NCBI GenBank assembly: GCA_050122535.1 | Contig: JASFIT010000326.1 | Span: 1-5,556, forward strand | Source: JASFEQ01 sp050122535 | GTDB lineage: Bacteria; Desulfobacterota; DSM-4660; Desulfatiglandales; HGW-15 | Direction: 5' to 3' | Length of the DNA stretch: 5,556 bases | Part shown: positions 1 to 5,420 of the stretch, piece after piece | How positions within the stretch are numbered: position 1 is the first letter of the stretch | Layout: every line of letters starts with the position of its first letter | Program-made: the position numbers and the translations under genes | Notes under the pieces: model-generated | What the model was told of the DNA's origin: nothing | The model's database searches: none | What the model saw: only the letters and a program-made list of their open reading frames with translations

Positions 1-222
1 CTCAGATTTAGTGCTTGCCATTTTTCCGTTAGGCTTTCACCGCCTGTAGAGGTTAAGATTACCAAATCTGTTGTGCAATTTGGCGGGATTCCACAATTTG
101 GCAAGAAATCTTGAATTCCTGCGTGTTTGGGCCGTCCGCAATATATTGTGGTTTCCGTTTTGAAGAAGGGAACCTTGACAATTCACTATTTTTTAGAGAC
201 GAATTAAGGGGTATCACAATGC
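1..222. other. Left-edge stretch with no supported gene
   Basis: AT-rich DNA. Several short frames are open here, including a minus-strand frame from 182 to the window edge, a 52-codon minus frame starting with GTG at 217, and a plus frame that ends at 112-114. None has a ribosome binding site or a family I recognise. The stretch carries a CAATTTGGC direct repeat (76-84 and 94-102) and two copies of a short palindrome-like motif (102-113 and 166-177) that recur elsewhere in the window. A Shine-Dalgarno-like AAGGGG (206-211) sits 7 bases before an ATG at 219, but that frame stops after 12 codons and is out of register with the sulfatase relic that follows. Confidence 0.5.
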
Positions 223-561
223 AAGACCGTCTACCAGATGTGCATGGGGTTCTTTGATGGCAATCCCGTTAATTGGGACCCGCTCCCGGTAGAGCCCACA
301 GCGAAGAAGTTCGTCGAGTATGTGGGTGGGGCCAATGGGGTGATCGCCCGGACTCGCAAAGACTTCGCGAAAGGCGAGTGCCGATGGGCCGCCCAGATGG
401 TGAGCCAGGTTGTCTTCGCCGACCCGGACAACAAGGAGGCAACGATCAAGCAGAAGATCGAGTCGGGCGATGTCAAGATTTCGGGGCGGAAGGAGGCGTT
501 GGGCGAGTTTCTCAGCCTACTGGATACCTTCTCGTTTTGGTTCAATATTGTGACGCCATGA
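223..561 (+). pseudogene. Alkyl/aryl-sulfatase (BDS1/SdsA1 family) remnant, internally deleted
   Basis: Remnant of a metallo-beta-lactamase-fold alkyl sulfatase, an enzyme that hydrolyses sulfate esters such as dodecyl sulfate. The open frame from ATG 238 has 107 residues; family members usually have about 620-660. Residues 3-67 (GFFDGNP, PLPVEP, KKFVEYVGGA, FAKGECRW, VVFADPDNKEA) match the start of the dimerisation domain. Residues about 69-107, ending in WFNIVTP, match the extreme C-terminus of the SCP2-like domain. The join lies near 436-444 and is in frame, so the rest of the dimerisation domain and most of the SCP2-like domain are missing. The N-terminal catalytic domain with its HxHxDH zinc site is absent. 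Similarity starts about five codons before ATG 238 (KTVYQ), and an in-frame TAA lies at 205-207, so the left border is also a break. The DNA is clearly richer in G+C than its neighbours, which suggests transfer. It cannot be catalytic; whether it is translated is unknown. Family assignment is from memory of the conserved motifs. Confidence 0.82.
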
Positions 562-591
562 TGCGATGTGGCAATATGAATAATCTTCAAA

Positions 592-597
592 TATGAT
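592..597 (+). promoter_or_regulatory. Possible -10 box of the lipoprotein gene
   Basis: TATGAT matches the sigma-70 -10 consensus at five of six bases. It lies 55 bases before the lipoprotein start codon. A poor -35 candidate, TGGCAA at 569-574, is 17 bases upstream. This is a weak call by eye. Confidence 0.22.
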
Positions 598-652
598 GTA
601 GGCACGAGGAAATGGATCGATAGTGCACTTTCCTGGAAAGGGGTGATGCCAG

Positions 653-1012
653 ATGAGGGCAAAAATAGCGGCTATTTTGTTAGGCCTGTTTGTCATTAGT
701 GGTTGCTCTATAAAAGAGCATCGTATGCAAAAAATTCGTTCCCAGTATCCCAATTGGGATCAGGATACTATCGAAAAGGTGGCAGCTAGGCATGTGGAAG
801 TTGGAATGACTCCGGAGATGGTGGTAGCGGCGTTGGGAAAGCCACATGAAATTATCCATGAAGGGGATGAAAAGAAGTGGGGATATACGGAGATGGTGTA
901 CAACGGTTATAACGTTCGTATTAGAAATGTTTATTTTGTTTACTTTAAAGATGCTAAGGTGACCAGGGCTATCGATCTCCGGAATGTGCCGCGGCAGCGC
1001 AGTATGAAGTAA
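653..1012 (+). CDS. Small outer-membrane-type lipoprotein with SmpA/OmlA (BamE-like) domain
   Basis: 119 residues. The N-terminus is a lipoprotein signal peptide: charged MRAK, a hydrophobic stretch to residue 17, and lipobox ISGC with Cys18 as the lipidation site. Ser19 follows, so there is no Asp retention signal and the outer membrane is the likely destination. Residues about 48-64 (VEVGMTPEMVVAALGKP) carry the GMT..V...GKP signature of the SmpA/OmlA/BamE fold. It is followed by a WGY strand (76-78) and a YFVYFKDAKV strand (94-103), as in that small alpha-beta domain. In true BamE this domain supports outer-membrane protein assembly, but many short lipoproteins share the fold, so I do not call it bamE. 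ATG 653 is chosen because GGAAAGGGG (636-644) precedes it by 8 bases; ATG 646 is in another frame. A CTTTCC-T-GGAAAG palindrome (628-640) overlaps this ribosome binding site. There is no partner gene nearby, so it is probably monocistronic. Confidence 0.83.
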   Translation: MRAKIAAILLGLFVISGCSIKEHRMQKIRSQYPNWDQDTIEKVAARHVEVGMTPEMVVAALGKPHEIIHEGDEKKWGYTEMVYNGYNVRIRNVYFVYFKDAKVTRAIDLRNVPRQRSMK

Positions 1013-1536
1013 AGGGTCACTTCTTAAATATCAGATATTCGGTTTCCAAACTTAATGTTTAAGATGTGCCCCATTATTCTAGGAACCTTCATGTCAGCGT
1101 CTCTAACTGTTCACTGACCAGATAAGCCGCTCAGCATTATATGTCCAGCATTTTCTTATATGAGCTCCATACCTAACTTCCTTCTATTTCTGTGAAGAAA
1201 AAGGAAATTCTCAGCAACTGGACTTATTAATTCCATGGGGCAGGGTAAAATGGAAAAACGTATCAATAATACATGAAGCAAAGGACAAAGGAATATCAGG
1301 TCATAGAAGCCCCAGGAACCTAGCGTATTCTTCAGAGATGGTATTGCAAGTTGAGTCAATGGGATCGCTACTTCTTATAGTTGTTCCCATTGGAATCAAA
1401 CACTATTTTCGCTACTTAAACTTTAAAAGGGATATTCGGATATCTGCCATATTTGTCAGGTTTGGGCAAAGTTGAGATATGGTCACTGTATGTGAAAAGG
1501 GCCTATTGTTGTGAGCCATAAGACTTGAAATTGGAT

Positions 1537-1554
1537 TCCACAACATTTTGTGGA
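1537..1554. repeat. Perfect 7-bp inverted repeat
   Basis: TCCACAA, four bases CATT, then TTGTGGA. The arms are fully complementary. The half-site recurs as TCCACAA at 90-96 and as TTGTGGA at 1733-1739. It could be a protein-binding site or a small hairpin; no gene start is close enough to assign a role. Confidence 0.5.
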
Positions 1555-1591
1555 CACCCACTTCATTGACTATTGATCGAGGACTTTCGAG

Positions 1592-1641
1592 TACTTCTAT
1601 ACTTGCTGACTTTCCAAAGGCCGAAAAACTTTCGATTAGCA
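1592..1641. repeat. 50-base dispersed repeat, copy 1
   Basis: Ungapped match to 3540-3589 at 41 of 50 positions, including the exact 16-mer AAAGGCCGAAAAACTT and the shared end TTAGCA. In the minus-strand frame reading ANRKFFGL, several differences between the copies are synonymous or conservative, so it may be a scrap of a coding sequence rather than a structural repeat. Function unknown. Confidence 0.7.
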
Positions 1642-1770
1642 GATGAATACTGCAATGAATTGTGATTCAGTCAGATTCAACGTTTCGGCAAGTATTGTGC
1701 ACTTTTCGAGCCTAGATGCCGACCCCAATATCTTGTGGACTTACATACCTTATCTGAAAACTAACCACTC

Positions 1771-1801
1771 TTGACTTCAAAAGCCTTTTATTGTTTATAT
1801 A
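1771..1801 (+). promoter_or_regulatory. Possible sigma-70 promoter upstream of the secreted-protein gene
   Basis: TTGACT at 1771-1776 matches the -35 consensus at five of six bases. TATATA at 1796-1801 is a possible -10 box after a 19-base spacer, which is longer than ideal. If real, transcripts would carry a leader of about 180 bases that includes the hairpin at 1887-1916. Confidence 0.28.
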
Positions 1802-1886
1802 AGCGAGTTTTTCCTTCCAACCATTCACCTCGAGGTCGAGACAGAGGCCAATCCATGGAAAAACCCCTCAAAATGTGTCTAACTTG

Positions 1887-1916
1887 CTCCTGACAGAACA
1901 TTTGTTCTGTTGGGAG
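1887..1916 (+). promoter_or_regulatory. Strong hairpin in the putative 5' leader
   Basis: The left arm CTCCTGACAGAAC pairs along its whole length with GTTCTGTTGGGAG across an ATTT loop: 13 pairs, two of them G-U. It sits 71 bases before the start codon at 1988. The following bases are only modestly T-rich (TCTTAGG), so it is not a standard intrinsic terminator. A leader control element or a DNA-level operator are both possible. Confidence 0.5.
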
Positions 1917-1987
1917 TCTTAGGTATCTTCTCTTCTGATTAAGAAAAATAGCAATGTTAAATTTTCTTCCAGAAAAGGAGGTGTATC

Positions 1988-2452
1988 ATGTATAAAAAGG
2001 CGATATTTTTTTTAGGAGTTCTTTTAATGGCCTCGGCTTTTGCTTATGCAGAAGACAAATTTACAGTATCAGGAGAAGTGACTTTTCCAAAAAGAAAAGG
2101 GGAAATCCATGTAGAGCTAAAGACTCAGGAGGAGTATGAAAAAGGAAAGCAAGTACCAGAGGATCGTAGGATGATGATAAAGCTGAGTGCACAACAGCTC
2201 AAATCCAAGAAAGCGTCATTTGAGTTTGTGAATGTGCCAGCGGGTGACTATTTGATAACTTGTTTCCAGGACTTAAACAAAAACGGAAAGATTGATTTTT
2301 CAATTAGTAGCTTTGGTGAACATATAGGTGACGAACCATGGGGCTGTTATAGGCCCCTCGGATGGCCATCCAGTTGGGATACTTCTAAGTTTAAGGTTGA
2401 TAAAAATATCGCCGGGATTAAGATTGATTTAAAAAAGGGAAGAGTGGAATAG
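1988..2452 (+). CDS. Secreted DUF2141-like beta-sandwich protein
   Basis: 154 residues. The N-terminus is a Sec signal peptide (MYKK, a hydrophobic core, probable cleavage after AFAYA at residue 21), so the mature protein is periplasmic or secreted. The core FVNVPAGDYLITCFQDLNKN (residues 80-99) followed by GKID, with GDEPWGC downstream (114-120), resembles DUF2141, in which an 'AGdYa...DxNxNGxxD' strand-loop is the main signature. DLNKNGKID (95-103) has the D-x-N-x-N-G-x-x-D spacing of a calcium-binding loop; calcium binding is inference. Cys92 and Cys120 could form a disulfide. The region between residues 45 and 76 is charged and looks like a long loop or helix. ATG 1988 follows an excellent ribosome binding site, AAGGAGGTG (1975-1983), 4 bases before the start. 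No biochemical role is known for this family to my knowledge. It stands alone in the window. Confidence 0.8.
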   Translation: MYKKAIFFLGVLLMASAFAYAEDKFTVSGEVTFPKRKGEIHVELKTQEEYEKGKQVPEDRRMMIKLSAQQLKSKKASFEFVNVPAGDYLITCFQDLNKNGKIDFSISSFGEHIGDEPWGCYRPLGWPSSWDTSKFKVDKNIAGIKIDLKKGRVE

Positions 2453-2478
2453 AGGCAAATTAGCCAGACTTTATTGTT

Positions 2479-2500
2479 TAGATTTTTTGCCAAAAATCTA
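2479..2500 (+). terminator. AT-rich hairpin after the secreted-protein gene
   Basis: TAGATTTTT pairs perfectly with AAAAATCTA across the loop TGCC, starting 26 bases after the stop codon. The stem is nearly all A-T and lacks a T-run beyond it, so termination is possible but not well supported. Confidence 0.3.
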
Positions 2501-2563
2501 TATGCAGTCTATCCAAATTTTCAAGTATACCGTTTCTAATATGCATTTCTTCCGAAGTGCACA

Positions 2564-2601
2564 TTTTGGCAAGGAACCTTGAAAATCCTGTTCCGCCAAA
2601 A
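2564..2601. repeat. Twelve-pair hairpin containing a recurring palindrome
   Basis: TTTTGGC (2564-2570) and GGAAC (2573-2577) pair with GTTCC (2590-2594) and GCCAAAA (2595-2601). There is a two-base AA bulge and a 12-base loop. A second palindrome, CAAGGAACCTTG (2570-2581), overlaps the left arm, so two alternative foldings exist. A similar motif occurs at 102-113. No T-run follows on either side. Confidence 0.55.
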
Positions 2602-2761
2602 AGTGAAGATTAATTTGGGTAGTCTATATTCTGGCTTTTTGATAGATTACGTAAAGAAATCAAAATATGGGTTTATGTAGCCAATTAGCAATTTTTATCG
2701 GCGTAATTATGTTCCAATAATGTAACAATAAACCGTTGCTTTTAGGCGACCTAATTCAAAG

Positions 2762-3449
2762 TTATAAGGTAAACGTTCAAAATAATATATCTTAAGGGCA
2801 TCCCATGACTGATATTTCTTATCTTAAAGCCATTCAAGAATACAGCAATCATGTCCGCATGATTTCGGAAGCTTGGAATGCAAGAAATCTCGATAAAGTT
2901 TTATCATACGTTACAGAAGATATATTCTGGGATGATCCTGCAATGGAAGAACCTGCATATGGCCATGATGCCGTGAAAAAATTTGCCCTTTCCCTATGGC
3001 GCGCAATTCCTGATTTTCAATATATTCCTACAGATGAACCATTCATATCCACGGACCGGACAAAGATTATCCAGCCGTGGAAAATTTCAGGTACGATGCT
3101 TGGCCCTCTCGATCCGCCAGGATTTGCCCCCACAGGGAGAAGGTTTGAAATTAACGGGTTTGACCTTATGGAATTTCGTGATGGAAAACTATGCCATTGT
3201 ATTACTCGTTTTGATGGAATGCATTTAGCTCAGCAACTCGGTTTTCTTCCCCATAACCCCGTCTCGGGTACTTTAAAAGCTCGAATCAGAGTTTTAGTAC
3301 AGCGATTTGTCGCATGGTTTATTAGAAGGTCTTCTCGATAGTTTGAAAAAATCTTTACTCATAATGTTTGATTCGTATAAATCTGAACCACCTCATAACA
3401 ATCGCTTCAACAAGGACGCGGCATAGCCCCGCACCTGTTAAGCACACCG
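2762..3449 (+). mobile_element. Integron gene cassette carrying a SnoaL-like ORF
   Basis: A 688-base unit with the order expected of a mobile integron cassette: a short 5' lead, a single ORF (2805-3341) and an attC site shortly after the stop codon. The left border is placed inside GTTATAAG (2761-2768), which has the G/TT core of a cassette recombination point. The border is supported by pairing: the attC R'' box region 3391-3399 pairs with 2761-2769 at eight of nine positions, much better than with the adjacent R' box GTTAATG. That is the pattern made when the cassette circularises. No integrase gene or convincing neighbouring attC is present, so this is an orphan cassette or the edge of an array. 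The right border is secure within a few bases; the left one is inference. Confidence 0.72.
2805..3341 (+). CDS. SnoaL-like / NTF2-fold protein, integron cassette ORF
   Basis: 178 residues. The pattern W24NARN (18-28), VLSYVTEDIFWDDP (32-45), YGHDAVKKF (52-60), WKISGTM (92-98), GRRFEINGFDLMEFRDGKL (111-129) and RFDGMHLAQQLGFLP (135-149) is the cone-shaped alpha-beta fold of the SnoaL-like/NTF2 superfamily. In the polyketide cyclases and ester-cyclase-like members the 'D...l..qLG.lp' motif lines the pocket; Asp137 is the equivalent residue here and a candidate acid-base group. The substrate cannot be predicted. Usual members have 130-150 residues. This one has an extra C-terminal tail (about 154-178) rich in Arg with regularly spaced hydrophobics and ending RRSSR, which could form a cationic amphipathic helix. 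No signal peptide is visible, so it should be cytoplasmic. ATG 2805 follows AAGGG (2794-2798) by 6 bases. The stop codon is about 50 bases before the attC. Expression may depend on an outside promoter, as is usual for cassettes. Confidence 0.83.
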   Translation: MTDISYLKAIQEYSNHVRMISEAWNARNLDKVLSYVTEDIFWDDPAMEEPAYGHDAVKKFALSLWRAIPDFQYIPTDEPFISTDRTKIIQPWKISGTMLGPLDPPGFAPTGRRFEINGFDLMEFRDGKLCHCITRFDGMHLAQQLGFLPHNPVSGTLKARIRVLVQRFVAWFIRRSSR

Positions 3450-3456
3450 TTAATGC
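3391..3456 (+). repeat. attC: Integron attC recombination site
   Basis: R'' box CATAAC (3394-3399) and R' box GTTAATG (3449-3455) flank an imperfect inverted repeat. L'' GCTT (3404-3407) pairs with AAGC (3440-3443). C3408 is unpaired. AACA (3409-3412) then pairs with TGTT (3436-3439), GG (3414-3415) with CC (3434-3435), and GCGG (3418-3421) with CCGC (3429-3432), around the loop 3422-3428. The unpaired C, flanked as TTCAA against TTAA, is the extrahelical base known from aadA-type attC sites, where it directs integrase to the bottom strand. Unpaired spacers AATC (3400-3403) and ACACC (3444-3448) separate the R and L boxes as expected. The R' box fits the GTTRRRY consensus only partly. Confidence 0.82.
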
Positions 3457-3596
3457 TTTCTCCTTGTAATCGTAACAAAATCTGATGCCTCAAAACTATA
3501 GACTTCGATAAGAAAGTTTAATACCAGCCGACTGAAGGCTACTGCTATGCTTGTTAACTCTTGAAAGGCCGAAAAACTTGCGGTTAGCAAAGAGAT
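3450..3596. other. Spacer between attC and the insertion sequence
   Basis: This begins at the attC recombination point and would be the 5' part of any following cassette. No gene is recognisable. It holds the second copy of the 50-base repeat and is cut off by the insertion sequence 7 bases after that repeat. Confidence 0.5.
3540..3589. repeat. 50-base dispersed repeat, copy 2
   Basis: Same orientation as the copy at 1592-1641, 41 of 50 bases identical without gaps. This copy ends 7 bases before the likely left end of the insertion sequence, so the element may have landed beside or within a longer repeat. Confidence 0.7.
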
Positions 3597-3601
3597 TGTT
3601 G

Positions 3602-3643
3602 AAAAACCTTTTTTAGAAGGATCTCTTTTTCTTCGAGGTTTTT
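3602..3643 (-). terminator. Possible transposase terminator near the left IS end
   Basis: AAAAACCT (3602-3609) pairs with AGGTTTTT (3636-3643), with a shorter GAAG/CTTC pairing (3616-3619 with 3631-3634) inside. On the minus strand the hairpin lies downstream of the transposase stop codon and its final arm ends in a run of five T. The loop is large, so efficiency is uncertain. It could also insulate the element from outside transcription. Confidence 0.33.
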
Positions 3644-3732
3644 TGCGATCAGTTTTTGGATAATTTCAGATTGATCTAGGAGCTGCTTCAGTTATGTGTG
3701 ATTTCCACAAACCTGCTTTCCATCCTCCTCTC

Positions 3733-5256
3733 TTATGTGAATCCGTAGTTTACGATCTTCCCGATATTGTGAATCATACAGTACATTAACCATTGTATAT
3801 TTGCCTTCACCTTTCCCCTTAGGGTAAAGCGATTCATGCCTTTGTGAGTTCGGATGTTAGCAAACACCGGTTCTACGATAGCTATACGTTGAGAGTATAT
3901 CTTCTTTCCCTTTTCGCTATCTATTTTTGCGGCCATGGCTTCAGTGAGATTGCCAGGGACCCTGCCTACAGGGATATTCAAGTATCTGCGTTTCCCGTTT
4001 CTGCCTCTGATGCAACGGGCCTTTAGCTCACAACCCCTGCAATCATCTTCATCGGCCACATATCTTCGATAAAATACACCATCTGCTTCGGTCTTTTTCA
4101 CCTGCAACTTAAGAGCCTTTGCGTTGGGACAAACATAATTGTCGGTGCCCTGATCATATTTAAAATCTGCCAATGTAAATCGATTTTTGCTCCTGCCTCT
4201 TTGCCTCCGTTCACCTTTAAACCTTGCATCCCTCTTTCGGAACCTCTTATCAGGGATATAGGCATCAAGTTTCTCCTCATCACACTTCCTCAAGTTCGTG
4301 GGATCGTGGTAATTGCTGTCCGCCGTGAAGGTCTTCCCCGAAAAGTAGTCCCCACTTTGACCTATCGCCTCCATGTTCTCCTTGGCACCATCCAGTATGG
4401 GTGGAATAAGATGATGATCTTGCGCTTCTCCAAAAACCTCCCCATGAACAATCACCTGGTGTCTGGAATCCACCAGGGCCTGCCCGTTGTATCCCTGAAT
4501 GCTCCCGTGGGATCCCACCATCATCGCCGAATCGTTATCCGTAATGTTGCTCTTAATCTCTCTACCCTGTTTGCCAATCTTCGGGGCATTCTCCTTTAAA
4601 AACTTCTCAATACGATCTGCCTGCTTCTGCAAACTCTCAATCTGTTTTTGCCGGTTTGATCTATCCGATGGCCTTCCTCCCCCCTGATCCTCATCATCGT
4701 CCTTCTTATCCGCTTCCTCTTGTTCCTTTAGCAATCCCTCAACCTTCCTCTCAATATTTTGCTTCTTCCTCTGAAGATCTGAAAACTTACCACTCTTTCT
4801 CCTGGAAGCGTTAGAGGGGAGCTTACATCCATCCAAGGCAAACACCGTCCCACCTAGAAGATTCTCCTCTTCGCATACCAGCAGCACATCCCTAAATAAA
4901 GGCAATATCTCATCCTTCATGGATGAAACAAAGCTCGATATGGTGCTATGATCAGGGCACTGCCCACAGCAAAGCGCCATAAAGGTCACATTCTCCCTGC
5001 AGGCACTCTCTAGCTTCCTCGATGATATCAATCCCCGTGCGTAGCCCAAAAGGATAACCTTTAAAAGTATCTTCGGATCGTAGGCCAAACGCCCTGTCTC
5101 ATCATTGCTATACCTATCGTCAAAGATAGATGTGTCCATCCGGGTCTCCACCAGGGTGTGAATCGCAAACTCCAAGGTGCCCGGAATCAACTGATCTTTA
5201 AGGGAGACAGGAATCAAAACGTCTTGAGAGTAATCATAGTGCTTGTACTTCGCCAT
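3733..5256 (-). CDS. IS1182-family DDE transposase
   Basis: 507 residues, the usual length for this family, with no frameshift or internal stop. It cuts and joins the ends of its own insertion sequence. The N-terminal third (about 15-120) is the DUF772-like helical DNA-binding region, with YDPKILLKVILLGYARG (59-75), SSRKLE (78-83) and CPDHSTISSF (100-109). The catalytic triad is visible: Asp142 in ALDGCKLPSNAS, Asp313 in TADSNYHD, and Glu462 in VEPVFANIRTHKGM. Between the first two lies a Lys/Glu/Gln-rich probable coiled coil (about 157-225) broken by an acidic linker, KKDDDEDQGGGRPSD (184-198). A cysteine cluster (Cys376, Cys406, Cys409, Cys415) precedes the Glu region and may bind zinc, as in many IS1182 proteins. 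ATG 5256 is the first start. Upstream on the minus strand are a weak GGGATGGG (5264-5271) and an AT-rich TATATA. Poor initiation is common for transposases. Confidence 0.93.
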   Translation of the reverse strand: MAKYKHYDYSQDVLIPVSLKDQLIPGTLEFAIHTLVETRMDTSIFDDRYSNDETGRLAYDPKILLKVILLGYARGLISSRKLESACRENVTFMALCCGQCPDHSTISSFVSSMKDEILPLFRDVLLVCEEENLLGGTVFALDGCKLPSNASRRKSGKFSDLQRKKQNIERKVEGLLKEQEEADKKDDDEDQGGGRPSDRSNRQKQIESLQKQADRIEKFLKENAPKIGKQGREIKSNITDNDSAMMVGSHGSIQGYNGQALVDSRHQVIVHGEVFGEAQDHHLIPPILDGAKENMEAIGQSGDYFSGKTFTADSNYHDPTNLRKCDEEKLDAYIPDKRFRKRDARFKGERRQRGRSKNRFTLADFKYDQGTDNYVCPNAKALKLQVKKTEADGVFYRRYVADEDDCRGCELKARCIRGRNGKRRYLNIPVGRVPGNLTEAMAAKIDSEKGKKIYSQRIAIVEPVFANIRTHKGMNRFTLRGKVKANIQWLMYCMIHNIGKIVNYGFT

Positions 5257-5420
5257 AACTGCAACCCATCCCTATATATGAGATAAACCCTGGGCGAAAC
5301 CTAGCACACAACAAACCATTAGTCCAGCGCTTTTTACAGTTATATCAACATGTTAAGTAGACACGAAAACAGGATAGGCTAGTCATTAGAAGCACTTAGA
5401 AAATCAGGAGGGAAATCTAT

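Larger units (their letters stand above)
1013..1987. other. Long intergenic region, no convincing gene
   Basis: 975 bases with no gene I can support. It contains a 103-codon stop-free stretch on the plus strand (1164-1472) whose ATGs (1338, 1359) lack ribosome binding sites, a perfect palindrome at 1537-1554, one copy of a 50-base repeat at 1592-1641, a possible promoter near 1771-1801 and a strong hairpin at 1887-1916. The last two could belong to the leader of the downstream secreted-protein gene. Its length and broken frames suggest decayed genes or dispersed repeats. Confidence 0.6.
3597..5350 (-). mobile_element. IS1182-family insertion sequence
   Basis: The transposase family and its flanks define an element of about 1.75 kb, a normal size for IS1182 relatives. 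Putative ends are TGTTGAAAAACCT at 3597-3609 and, on the minus strand, TGTTGATATAACT from 5350 to 5338. They share the first six bases and about 10 of the first 13. I see no convincing target-site duplication (left flank AGAGAT, right flank TGTTAA), so the ends are approximate or the insertion is old. The transposase is full length, so the element may still be active. Confidence 0.6.

Noticed and set aside
59..217. 52-codon minus-strand frame starting with GTG
   Set aside because: No ribosome binding site and no known family; two other frames are open over the same DNA, so none is preferred.
219..257. ATG at 219 with AAGGGG ribosome binding site
   Set aside because: The frame ends after 12 codons and is out of register with the sulfatase similarity, so it is not the relic's start.
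231..662. 143-codon minus-strand ORF antisense to the sulfatase relic
   Set aside because: It is a shadow of the GC-rich sulfatase relic, whose plus-strand frame matches a known family at both ends; it also overlaps the lipoprotein start.
1156..1359. 67-codon minus-strand ORF
   Set aside because: No ribosome binding site, no recognisable domain, odd composition; it lies in the long gap antisense to another unsupported open frame.
2478..2564. 28-codon minus-strand ORF (MCTSEEMHIRN...)
   Set aside because: The composition looks protein-like, but there is no properly spaced ribosome binding site and it overlaps two hairpins in a repeat-rich spacer.
2721..2767. Possible second attC upstream of the cassette (TAAC ... 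GTTATAA)
   Set aside because: The outer AAC/GTT core is present and a GTTGC/GCGAC stem can form, but there are no paired L arms and the site would be shorter than normal attC sites. It may be a degraded site; I cannot support it.
4201..4599. 132-codon plus-strand ORF within the transposase gene
   Set aside because: It is an antisense shadow of a well-supported transposase with an intact catalytic triad.
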